Positions 1 to 5,604 of a DNA stretch of 7,186 nucleotides are shown here, piece after piece. The notes beneath the pieces are model-generated. The model made no database searches. It was not told the origin of the DNA and saw only the letters and a program-made list of their open reading frames with translations. A program made the position numbers and the translations under genes. This stretch comes from an uncultured Clostridia bacterium (GTDB lineage: Bacteria > Bacillota > Clostridia > TANB77 > CAG-508). How positions within the stretch are numbered: the first letter of the stretch is position 1; each line of letters opens with the position of its first letter. Location: positions 1,225 through 8,410 of the forward strand of contig CAPBNZ010000066.1 of assembly GCA_948585895.1 (NCBI GenBank), written 5' to 3'.

Positions 1-75
1 AAATTCAGCAAAAGTTTTTGCATTATCTTTTGATAATACATAAGCATTTATATTCACACGATTTTCATTTTCCAT
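1..75 (-). CDS. Partial hypothetical protein, N-terminal 25 codons only
   Basis: On the minus strand an ATG at 75-73 opens a frame that stays open to the left edge, giving a protein that begins MENENRVNINAYVLSKDN. The ribosome binding site AAAGGAAGTG lies at 81-90 on the same strand, about seven bases before the ATG, which supports a real start. The gene is divergent from the Rep gene, with about 100 bases between them. Too little is visible to name a family: there is no signal peptide or recognisable motif in the 25 residues. It may be the first gene of the element's other arm or a host gene next to it. Confidence 0.6.
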   Translation of the reverse strand, partial: MENENRVNINAYVLSKDNAKTFAEF

Positions 76-95
76 ACTATCACTTCCTTTTTTCA

Positions 96-146
96 AATAT
101 ATCCAGTAAAGAAATTAAAGTTTTTTTACATATAAAAGGATATATT
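96..146. repeat. Inverted repeat between the divergent partial gene and rep
   Basis: AATATATCC at 96-104 and GGATATATT at 138-146 are perfect 9-base inverted repeats separated by 33 bases that include AGTAAAG and a T-run ending in TTTAC. The right arm is followed by a short T-run. It could be an operator, a terminator-like structure or an origin-type hairpin for the neighbouring Rep. The AT-rich arms make chance formation possible. Confidence 0.35.
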
Positions 147-178
147 TTTTTCATATTATACTTATATTACACTGAAAA

Positions 179-1147
179 TTGAACTTGAAACAATTATACA
201 ACTTTTATCTTTTTAGTGCAATTCAAATCAAGAAAGAGGTGAGAAAAACGGAAACTAAAAACAATGAAATCAAAGTCAAGAAAATCCCATTTGCAGTTTT
301 GAATAATGCAGAAATCATAAAAGTATTTGAGGGTAATGGCATTGTAGAAGTTGAAAGTATGCAGAAAGCACCATATTCATTGAGTAATAGGTTTGTTAGG
401 CTATCAAAGACAGAATATGTAGATAAGCAAACTGGAGAAATCAAAAAATACAATAAAACAAAAACAAGAAATCAAAACCCAAATGAATTAAGAAAAACCT
501 TTAAAGCATTAAGACGTTTGATAAACACAAACTTTTGTGCTGGGAATAACGAGAAACATATAACTTTAACATATGGCAACTTACAAAAGGACTATAAGCA
601 AGTGAATAGCGATTTTAGGCATTGGTGGAGAAAAATCAAAAAGTATTTTCCTAGTTTAGAGTATATCTGCGTTACAGAATATCAAGCTAATGGCTCATTA
701 CATTTACATATACTGGTTAAAGATTTAGACAATGAAGATTTACCACTAGAACAAACCCTAGTAAATGAAACTTGGAAAAATGGTTTTAGTAAGGTAACAA
801 AGATTAAAAATGTAAGTAATCTTGGAGCCTATTTTTCAGCTAGATTTACAGATATAGACTTAAACGAAGATATACAAAATGAAAATACAAACAAGTTAAT
901 ACTAAAAGGTGCTAGACTTAAATTTTACAAGACAGGACAACGAATATTCACTACATCAAGGGGCATTGTTAGAAATAAAGGTCATACAGTTACACTAGAA
1001 GAAGTAGAAGAAATAACAAAAGGAGCTAAACTGGTATATGCAGATAGCAAAGTAATATCAAAAATAAATGATAAAGGTAAAGAAATTGTAGTAAATACAA
1101 TAACTTACCAACAATTTAATAAAAATAAAAAATTAAAGGAGAGATAA
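179..1147 (+). CDS. HUH-type rolling-circle replication initiator (Rep), start codon damaged or non-canonical
   Basis: This looks like a replication initiator that nicks and rejoins one DNA strand at an origin. Residues are numbered from the TTG at 179. Motif 1 is HITLTYGN (126-133). The metal-binding HUH motif is HLHIL (175-179), preceded by VTEYQANG (165-172). The likely nucleophile tyrosine is Y218 in NLGAYFSARF, and SRGI near 260 matches the C-terminal part of Firmicute Rep proteins of the ORF2/gene II type. The 179 TTG has no ribosome binding site. The only good site, AGAGGTGAG at 235-243, points to ACG at 248-250, where an ATG would be expected, so the true product probably begins there (about 299 residues) or is poorly made. 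The next in-frame ATG is at 359. The gene leads a run of small genes, and the next ATG lies two bases after its stop. The Rep assignment is fairly firm; plasmid-like or integrated-element use is not settled. Confidence 0.78.
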   Translation: MNLKQLYNFYLFSAIQIKKEVRKTETKNNEIKVKKIPFAVLNNAEIIKVFEGNGIVEVESMQKAPYSLSNRFVRLSKTEYVDKQTGEIKKYNKTKTRNQNPNELRKTFKALRRLINTNFCAGNNEKHITLTYGNLQKDYKQVNSDFRHWWRKIKKYFPSLEYICVTEYQANGSLHLHILVKDLDNEDLPLEQTLVNETWKNGFSKVTKIKNVSNLGAYFSARFTDIDLNEDIQNENTNKLILKGARLKFYKTGQRIFTTSRGIVRNKGHTVTLEEVEEITKGAKLVYADSKVISKINDKGKEIVVNTITYQQFNKNKKLKER

Positions 1148-1149
1148 AT

Positions 1150-1440
1150 ATGTATAGAAATCAAAATATAAAAACACAGGAATGTATAAAAAAGAATGGA
1201 ATGATGAATAAAGGTAATAAGGAGACATTAACATATGAAGACTTGAAAAAATTAGATATGGATCCAAACTATAAGATGAGTAAAAAAGAAACAATAGATA
1301 TTTTATCTTATATGCTTTCATCAGTGTATTATAGTATATCAGACGACTTATGTGCACCAATATTTTCAAAGACAGATAGACAAGAATTACTAAATTTAAC
1401 ATCAAAGGTACTGAACAAATTAAAAACAATAAAATATTAA
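1150..1440 (+). CDS. Hypothetical 96-residue protein, coupled to rep
   Basis: The ATG at 1150 follows AAAGGAGAG at 1136-1144, which overlaps the end of rep, so the gene is very likely co-transcribed and translationally coupled with it. The protein is polar and lysine-rich at its N-terminus, then mostly helical, with TYEDLKKLDMDP near residue 29 and a C-terminal part rich in leucine and lysine. No transmembrane segment, signal peptide or catalytic motif is visible, and I do not recognise the family. Position right after a Rep suggests an accessory replication or copy-control role, but this is only inferred from context. Confidence 0.7.
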   Translation: MYRNQNIKTQECIKKNGMMNKGNKETLTYEDLKKLDMDPNYKMSKKETIDILSYMLSSVYYSISDDLCAPIFSKTDRQELLNLTSKVLNKLKTIKY

Positions 1441-1463
1441 TTAAGCAAAATATAAAAATTAGG

Positions 1464-1526
1464 GTTGTAATATGTATGTAAAATACCCTGTATATAATCA
1501 AGTAAATATATAGGGTGTATTACAAC
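1464..1526 (+). repeat. Hairpin 1 with conserved loop, before the 60-residue gene
   Basis: ACCCTGTATAT at 1485-1495 pairs fully, counting one G-U pair, with ATATATAGGGT at 1506-1516 around the loop AATCAAGTAA. An outer perfect pairing, GTTGTAATA (1464-1472) with TATTACAAC (1518-1526), encloses it with an unpaired left bulge. The structure ends about ten bases before the next ribosome binding site. Almost the same stem and loop recurs at 1738-1783, so it is a dispersed structured repeat. It is not a classical terminator, as no T-run follows. Confidence 0.75.
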
Positions 1527-1544
1527 TAAAAATGGGAGGTTATT

Positions 1545-1727
1545 ATGAATAGAGAAAACGAAATAGTATTAATGTTAAATTCATTAGGGGAAGAAGAATT
1601 CATTTTGGCATTAAGAGCAAAAATTATTCTAAATAGATATCAAAAACATTTAGACAAAGAAGAAATGAAAAAAGAGATACTGGAAAAATTTGAAAATGAT
1701 TTTGACAAAATATATTCTAAATTATAG
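1545..1727 (+). CDS. Hypothetical 60-residue protein
   Basis: An ATG at 1545 is preceded by GGGAGGTTATT, an excellent ribosome binding site with normal spacing, and the frame ends in TAG. The product (MNRENEIVLMLNSLGEEEF...) is charged and predicted by eye to be nearly all helix, with leucine/isoleucine spacing that could allow a short coiled coil. I do not recognise it. It is one of three small genes each separated by a strong hairpin between rep and the serine recombinase. Confidence 0.65.
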   Translation: MNRENEIVLMLNSLGEEEFILALRAKIILNRYQKHLDKEEMKKEILEKFENDFDKIYSKL

Positions 1728-1737
1728 ATAACAGAAA

Positions 1738-1783
1738 TTAATGTACCCTGTATAATCAAGTAAATGTGTATAGGGTACATTAG
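1738..1783 (+). repeat. Hairpin 2, near-copy of hairpin 1
   Basis: TAATGTACCCT at 1739-1749 pairs with AGGGTACATTA at 1772-1782, and pairing continues inward through GTATA (1750-1754) with TGTAT (1767-1771) using G-U pairs. The loop is ATCAAGTAAATG. Compared with hairpin 1, the motifs ACCCTGTATA, ATCAAGTAAAT and TATAGGGT are shared, while the outer stem bases differ but still pair. That pattern suggests selection on structure. It sits just after the stop of one small gene and before the ribosome binding site of the next. Confidence 0.78.
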
Positions 1784-1817
1784 AACAAAATCACTAATAT
1801 AAATGGGGGGTAATGTT

Positions 1818-1982
1818 ATGCAAAGTACAGAACAAGAAAGTCAACAAGAGTTACATTGCTGTTATGCAAGTGAAGATGAATTTGATCTTGTTATGACAGA
1901 AGATATAGAAAACCTACTAAATGACTGGTTAAATGAATTTGAAACTCAACAACAAGAAGATACAACAAGCAAGTTTCCTTAA
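1818..1982 (+). CDS. Small acidic hypothetical protein, 54 residues
   Basis: ATG at 1818 follows the G-rich site GGGGGG (1805-1810) at a normal distance, and the frame ends in TAA at 1980-1982. An ATG at 1803 is in frame but lies within the ribosome binding site, so 1818 is preferred. The product begins MQSTEQESQQELHCCYASED and is glutamine- and acid-rich, with a CC pair at residues 14-15 and a helix-like EDIENLLNDWLNEF segment. The strong acidity could suit a protein-binding or anti-repressor-type role, but no family is recognised. The good ribosome binding site and the small-gene context argue that it is real. Confidence 0.6.
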   Translation: MQSTEQESQQELHCCYASEDEFDLVMTEDIENLLNDWLNEFETQQQEDTTSKFP

Positions 1983-2017
1983 TGGTATTAGAGAACATTG
2001 GTAGGTAAAGTAAAAAT

Positions 2018-2057
2018 GCTTGGACTATGTATTATTACTTAAATATATAGTTCAAGC
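2018..2057 (+). repeat. Hairpin 3, related to hairpins 1 and 2 in inverted orientation
   Basis: GCTTGGACTAT at 2018-2028 pairs along its whole length with ATAGTTCAAGC at 2047-2057 (one G-U pair), and three further pairs extend inward, leaving the loop TATTACTTAA. The loop region TTACTTAAATATATAG resembles the reverse complement of the loop in hairpins 1 and 2 (TTACTTGATTATA plus CAG). The stem bases differ from the other two. The hairpin itself is clear; its relation to the others is tentative. Confidence 0.6.
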
Positions 2058-2102
2058 TAAATATTAAACAAAATTTCAAAAATAAGAAGGGAATTGGTTG
2101 TT

Positions 2103-2378
2103 ATGAACGAAGTTAATTTATTAGAGAAAGAACTTTTACTAGATGACAAACAGATGGAAATGTTAGCCTTTGCTATATCAAATAAAAGTCAAGATATTAA
2201 GAAATACATTAAAGAAAACAAAAACGAATATATACATTGGTTAATTCAAGACTTTGTGATACAAGCTTATGAAAAATATGGAGATAAGATAACTAAAAAA
2301 CTAAAAGAAAAAATCTCGATATTGAACAAAATGCTAAATTTACAGATAGATATAAGTTCAATGTTAAAAACAAAATAA
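2103..2378 (+). CDS. Hypothetical 91-residue helical protein before the serine recombinase
   Basis: The ATG at 2103 is chosen because AGAAGGGA (2085-2092) lies about eleven bases before it. A TTG at 2094 is in frame but too close to that site. The product (MNEVNLLEKELLLDDKQME...) is lysine-rich and looks wholly helical, with a hydrophobic stretch near YIHWLIQDFVIQAYEKYG and a leucine/isoleucine-rich tail. No known motif is seen. It ends 27 bases before the recombinase ATG, so the two are probably expressed together. It might be a recombination directionality factor or other partner of the recombinase, but that is only suggested by position. Confidence 0.68.
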   Translation: MNEVNLLEKELLLDDKQMEMLAFAISNKSQDIKKYIKENKNEYIHWLIQDFVIQAYEKYGDKITKKLKEKISILNKMLNLQIDISSMLKTK

Positions 2379-2405
2379 TTTTATATGAAAAGGAGCGTGT
2401 TGAAA

Positions 2406-3947
2406 ATGATAAATGCAGTTTTCTACGGAAGATACTCTAGTGCAAAGCAAAATGAGACTTCCATTGAGGCACAGCTTATCGTATGCAGAGAATTCGCGGA
2501 GAGAAATGGAATTAACATTATTCGAGAATATATTGATGAGGGAATAAGTGCCAAAACTTCAAAAAGACCACAATTTCAACAAATGATTAAAGATAGTTAC
2601 CAAAAAGAATTTCAGCGAATAGTTGTTTACCAATTAGATAGGTTTTGTAGAAATAGGACAGACAGTGCAATCTATCGAAATATATTACAAGAAAATGGTG
2701 TTAAAATAATGTCCGCAAAAGAAAACATTTCAGATGATTATACTGGAATTCTTACTACAAGTGTGATAGAAGGTTTAAATGAGTTCTTTCTGCTTGATTT
2801 ATCGAACAAAGTTTCAAGAAATATGTGCTTAAATGCAGAAAAAGGACAATTCAACGGACGGATTTGTTCCACTAGGTTACAAGCTAGAAACACAAGATTT
2901 TGGTACATACAAGAAAAAAGTATTGGTAGAAGATGAGTCAACTAGCCCAGTAGTACGAAAGATATTCGAGATGAGGGCTGCGGATATACCCGTTAAGGAC
3001 ATAGTAAAATACTTAAATGATAATAAATTTACTAATAGCAGAAATAGACCATTTAGCAAAAATTCACTACAAAATTTATTCAAAAACAAGAAATACATAG
3101 GAACAAATACCTTTGGAGAAAAAGAGTTCCCTAATACGATACCAGCTATAATTGATATAGATACATTTAATAAAGTTCAAGCAGTTAGAGAAAAATATAA
3201 ACATGCTCCAGGAATTAGAAAAGCAAAAGACAGATACCTACTAACTGGAAAACTATTTTGTGGAAAATGTCGGAAGCCCTTACATACGGAATATCTGGAA
3301 ACTCAAGGACTTTAAGAACATATAGATATTATCGCTGTAATAAGTCCAAAGACAGAAATTGCAAAAATAAAACTATACCAAAGGAAATTATTGAAGAAAA
3401 AGTAATAAGAAAACTAAAATCTTTGTTGACAGACACGAATATTGAAAAGATAAGTAAAAGAATATATGATACTTGTCAAAAGGAAAATAACTCAAACATA
3501 GTGATTAAAAACCTAGAAAAGAAAAAGAAACAACTTCACAAGAACATAGATAATTTAATGGTAGCATTAGAAAATGGACAACATATAGATATTATAAGTC
3601 AAAGAATTACACAAAATGAAAAAGAACTTGCAGAAACACAAAGTCAATTTTTAGTAGAAATGGCAAAAATCTTCAAACTTTCTGAGAAAGAAATTAAGTT
3701 TTTCTTGCTAAGATTACAAAATGGTGATATATTAGATAGCAGTTACAGAAAAGTGCTAGTTGATATGCTAGTCAATTCAATACTAGTTTATGACAATGAA
3801 TTAGTGATAATCTGTAATGTTGGGAACAAGCCAATAAAGTTAACAATTGACTTAATTGAAGATATAAAGAGTGAATTAGTAACTGAACCGTTTACGTTTG
3901 TAGAACGGTTCGGTACACCATTTGGTAAAATACAGTTCTCAAGCTAG
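2406..3947 (+). pseudogene. Large serine recombinase, broken by two frameshifts
   Basis: This is a large serine site-specific recombinase of the kind that inserts and excises clostridial elements, about 513 residues if repaired. The ATG at 2406 lies ten bases after AAAAGGAG (2388-2395). The catalytic domain is intact at the N-terminus: YGRYSS with the nucleophile serine (codon 2436-2438), DEGISAKTSKRPQF, and YQLDRFCRN. A one-base insertion near C2859 breaks NGGFVPLGYK, where the recombinase domain begins. A one-base loss near 3270-3275 falls inside the zinc ribbon, whose repaired form reads CGKCGEALTYG followed by YYRC and NC. Then come a lysine-rich coiled coil (about 3505-3660) and the C-terminal strand region. 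Each frame continues the family alignment, so these are recent lesions or sequencing errors. The region also lacks any slippery sequence at the shifts. The gene ends inside a terminator shared with the converging integrase. Confidence 0.88.
3885..3911. repeat. Palindrome at the 3' end of the serine recombinase gene
   Basis: GAACCGTT at 3885-3892 and AACGGTTC at 3904-3911 are perfect inverted repeats around an 11-base loop, within the last codons of the recombinase gene and about 23 bases before the terminator. It is G/C-richer than its surroundings. It may be a protein-binding or recombination site, or just a coding coincidence. Confidence 0.45.
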
Positions 3948-3970
3948 TTTGAGAACTCTTTTCTTTTTTT
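3934..3970 (+). terminator. Rho-independent terminator shared by converging recombinase genes
   Basis: AGTTCTCAA at 3934-3942 pairs perfectly with TTGAGAACT at 3949-3957, followed on the plus strand by CTTTTCTTTTTTT. It contains both the TAG of the serine recombinase and, on the other strand, the TGA of the integrase remnant. The T-run favours function for the plus-strand transcript. On the minus strand only a short T-run follows the stem. Confidence 0.85.
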
Positions 3971-4692
3971 GAGGCTTTTTCTTCAAAAAATATCGTTTTA
4001 CTTGTGTAGACTGACTTTCGGCATCTTTTGTTTTCCCCTGAAATTGTTCAAAATTTACTCTTTCAAATTCTTTTTTCTTTCGTTCTTCTGACACATGAAT
4101 GTAATAAAAATCTGTAGTTTCAAATTCGGCACGTCCCATTAATTCTCGTAGAACTTCCTTATCCATACCTTTTTCACTCATTATAGTTGCAAAAGAATGT
4201 CTAAATCCATAAATTGTCATGTGTTCTAGCTTATGCTTTATTTTTTATTGTGTTTATGTATGTTTCTACTGTTTTTAAGCTAATTGTTTTATTCGTAGTA
4301 GGATTAACTTGATTCTTTTTCCAATTAAGCCATTCCTTTGCTATGTTTGGAAACAAAGTATAATCATCTGCCAATAGCTCAATTTTTCTTTTTGCTTTTT
4401 CTTCATTAAATTCAGCAAACTTATTTAATTCTGATGAACATTCTTCTGTAAATACTTTAACATTAGGAATTGTGCTATTCCTTTTAATATCAAAATATAC
4501 ATCAGTAATTAATTCGCCTAACCTTTTTCTTGCCTCTTGTTCACTTCTTGCTGTTCTTGATAATCTTGGATTCCTATCAACTCCTTCCATAATTGAATTT
4601 AGGGCTAATGTTACTCTTGCCTCATAACTATTTCCTTTTTTTCTTATTGTAACTGTTCCTTTTGGTGTTCTTTGTCTATTTATTTTTTGCAT
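3939..4692 (-). pseudogene. int: Tyrosine-type integrase with internal deletion
   Basis: This is a remnant of a conjugative-element or phage-type tyrosine integrase. It begins at ATG 4692-4690 after GAAAGGAGTTATTTA. The first 153 codons cover the arm-binding domain (GTVTIRKKGNSYEARVTL) and the start of the SAM-like core-binding domain (IAKEWLNWKKN, then SLKTVETYINTIKN). The frame ends at 4231, and the rest resumes in another frame near 4230 as HKLEHMTIYGFRHSFAT. The central part, with the first catalytic arginine and the lysine, is absent; from usual integrase length about 150 codons are missing. In the C-terminal part the expected H of HxxR is Y (YGFR), and the expected LGH histidine is R (MGRAEFETTDFYY), while the tyrosine pair remains. 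So it cannot be catalytically active. It lies downstream of xis in the usual xis-int order and converges on the serine recombinase. Confidence 0.88.
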
Positions 4693-4806
4693 TAAATAAC
4701 TCCTTTCAAATAAGTTTAAAAAACTAAATAGTTTAAGGACACAAACTTAATATCTAAACATATCTTATCACGTTTAGAACAAGAAATCAGCCCTTTTTAC
4801 TAATTA

Positions 4807-5016
4807 CTAATAATCATAGTCACCATACTCACCACAGTTCTCCTCAAATCATTTTGGTAACAATTCTTTGTTAATGATTATCTTTCTTTTAAATCTAACT
4901 GCTGGAAAACCTTTTACTTTAACTAATTTCAACATTAAATTTCTACCTATACCTAACATTTCTCTTGCTTCATCTACAGTTAATCCCAATTTTGTATTTT
5001 CCTCATTTGTTGTCAA
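4807..5016 (-). pseudogene. xis: Excisionase (Xis), interrupted by an in-frame TGA
   Basis: This is a small winged-helix type DNA-binding protein that directs integrase toward excision. Translation starts at TTG 5016-5014 after AAGGAGG on the same strand. The product runs from LGLTVDEAREMLGIGR (MerR/Xis-like helix-turn-helix) through the wing-like KGFPAVRFKRKIIINKELLPK, matching the Tn916-type Xis pattern. A TGA at 4851-4849 ends it after 55 residues. If read as tryptophan (TGG to TGA) the frame continues FEENCGEYGDYDY to a TAG at 4809-4807, and family members often have W at that place (PKWFEEN). TGG is used for tryptophan everywhere else here, so recoding is unlikely. The helix-turn-helix core is intact, so a shortened protein could still bind DNA. 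Confidence 0.82.
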
Positions 5017-5050
5017 TGTAGATTTCCTCCTTCCATGATTTAGTAAGAGT

Positions 5051-5365
5051 AAAATTTATTTCTCTACTAGATAAGTTCCAAAATACAGTTCAAAATGTAA
5101 CCCTTTTTAGAAAAATTTTTAAATTTTATTCTTCCACTAGGTAAATGCCACCTATATTTGCAAAAGGTATAATTTATAAAAAATTTATTCGACTTTTTTG
5201 TAATTAAAATTTTTACTCCTCACTAGGTATATGCCATCATTTTTTAAAAAAGGGGAAATTTTCAAAAAACTTCTTTAAATTTTTTTATTTTAAATTTCAC
5301 TCTCCACTAGGTATATGTCATTCAATATCCAAAAGTCGGAAATTTTTTGAAAAGTTTTTTGATTT
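5051..5365. repeat. Four degenerate tandem repeats upstream of xis
   Basis: A core like CACTAGGTATATGCCA, preceded by an AAATTT-rich stretch and CTC/TTC, occurs four times: ACTAG at 5066, 5136, 5222 and 5306. The spacings are 70, 86 and 84 bases. The third and fourth copies are closest, the first is most diverged (ACTAGATAAGTTCCA). The later parts of the units are also alike (for example GGAAATTTT at about 5255 and 5339), so whole ~84-bp units were duplicated. GGTATATGCC is itself a near-palindrome. The block fills the gap between the divergent xis and the recombinase leader. It contains no convincing gene. Recombinase arm sites, an operator array or replication iterons are all possible. Confidence 0.75.
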
Positions 5366-5417
5366 TTTATTTTTAAATAGAATTGTATTAATTTTCTATA
5401 CTTTTATATAACTTTTT

Positions 5418-5425
5418 GATATAAT
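5418..5425 (+). promoter_or_regulatory. Extended -10 promoter for the XerC-like recombinase operon
   Basis: TGATATAAT (TGnTATAAT, TG at 5417-5418 and TATAAT at 5420-5425) is a full extended -10 element; the -35 region (TATACT near 5397) is poor, as is usual with an extended -10. A transcript would start near 5432 and include the hairpin, the leader ORF and the recombinase gene. Confidence 0.55.
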
Positions 5426-5433
5426 CTGTGTTA

Positions 5434-5451
5434 GACAAATAGTAAGTTGTC
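5434..5451 (+). other. Leader hairpin near the transcript 5' end
   Basis: GACAA at 5434-5438 and TTGTC at 5447-5451 form a 5-base-pair stem with an 8-base loop right after the predicted start of transcription. It is short; a role in leader stability or control is inferred only from its place upstream of the leader ORF. Confidence 0.35.
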
Positions 5452-5502
5452 GCTGAGATTGAAGTCCGAAATTTGAACAAAAAATAATTTGGAGGTGAGT
5501 GT

Positions 5503-5547
5503 ATGAGATATGCTCATCTTCTATTATGTCAATTAAATATTGTATAA
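5503..5547 (+). CDS. Leader peptide ORF, 14 residues
   Basis: The ATG at 5503 follows TTTGGAGGTGAGTGT, a near-perfect ribosome binding site, and the frame MRYAHLLLCQLNIV ends in TAA at 5545-5547. The first codons also form an inverted repeat, ATGAG (5503-5507) with CTCAT (5513-5517), which could hide the start. The site is too strong for chance in such AT-rich sequence, so translation is likely. A leader peptide controlling the recombinase 57 bases downstream is a reasonable guess; nothing shows the signal it would respond to. It could also be the trace of an older gene start. Confidence 0.5.
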   Translation: MRYAHLLLCQLNIV

Positions 5548-5604
5548 TATAGGTAGAGTTCTATATATTGTAAATCATCAAAAGAATGTAAGGAGGTAAT
5601 TGTC

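Noticed and set aside
1133..1501. Minus-strand 122-codon frame rich in L/I/Y
   Set aside because: It has no ribosome binding site, lies antisense to a well-supported small gene, and its hydrophobicity is a composition effect of the AT-rich complement.
2833..3300. Programmed frameshifting in the serine recombinase
   Set aside because: The shift sites (GGACGGATT and TGTCGGAAG) have no slippery heptamer, and two shifts in different directions would be needed. Indels or read errors are simpler.
3885..3960. tRNA-derived attachment site next to the integrase
   Set aside because: No T-arm, anticodon arm or CCA-type tRNA end is present at the convergent seam.
4849..4851. TGA read as tryptophan (recoded genetic code)
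   Set aside because: Tryptophan is coded by TGG everywhere else in the window (Rep HWW, XerC-like AWLENED, RhuM FWLTQ and IWAT). A single in-frame TGA in a decaying xis is better explained as a nonsense mutation.
5051..5365. CRISPR array
   Set aside because: The conserved core is short and diverged, units are about 84 bases with related, non-unique spacers, and no cas gene is present.
5431..5500. Known riboswitch upstream of the recombinase
   Set aside because: Only a 5-bp hairpin is visible, and I could not match it to any known riboswitch consensus.
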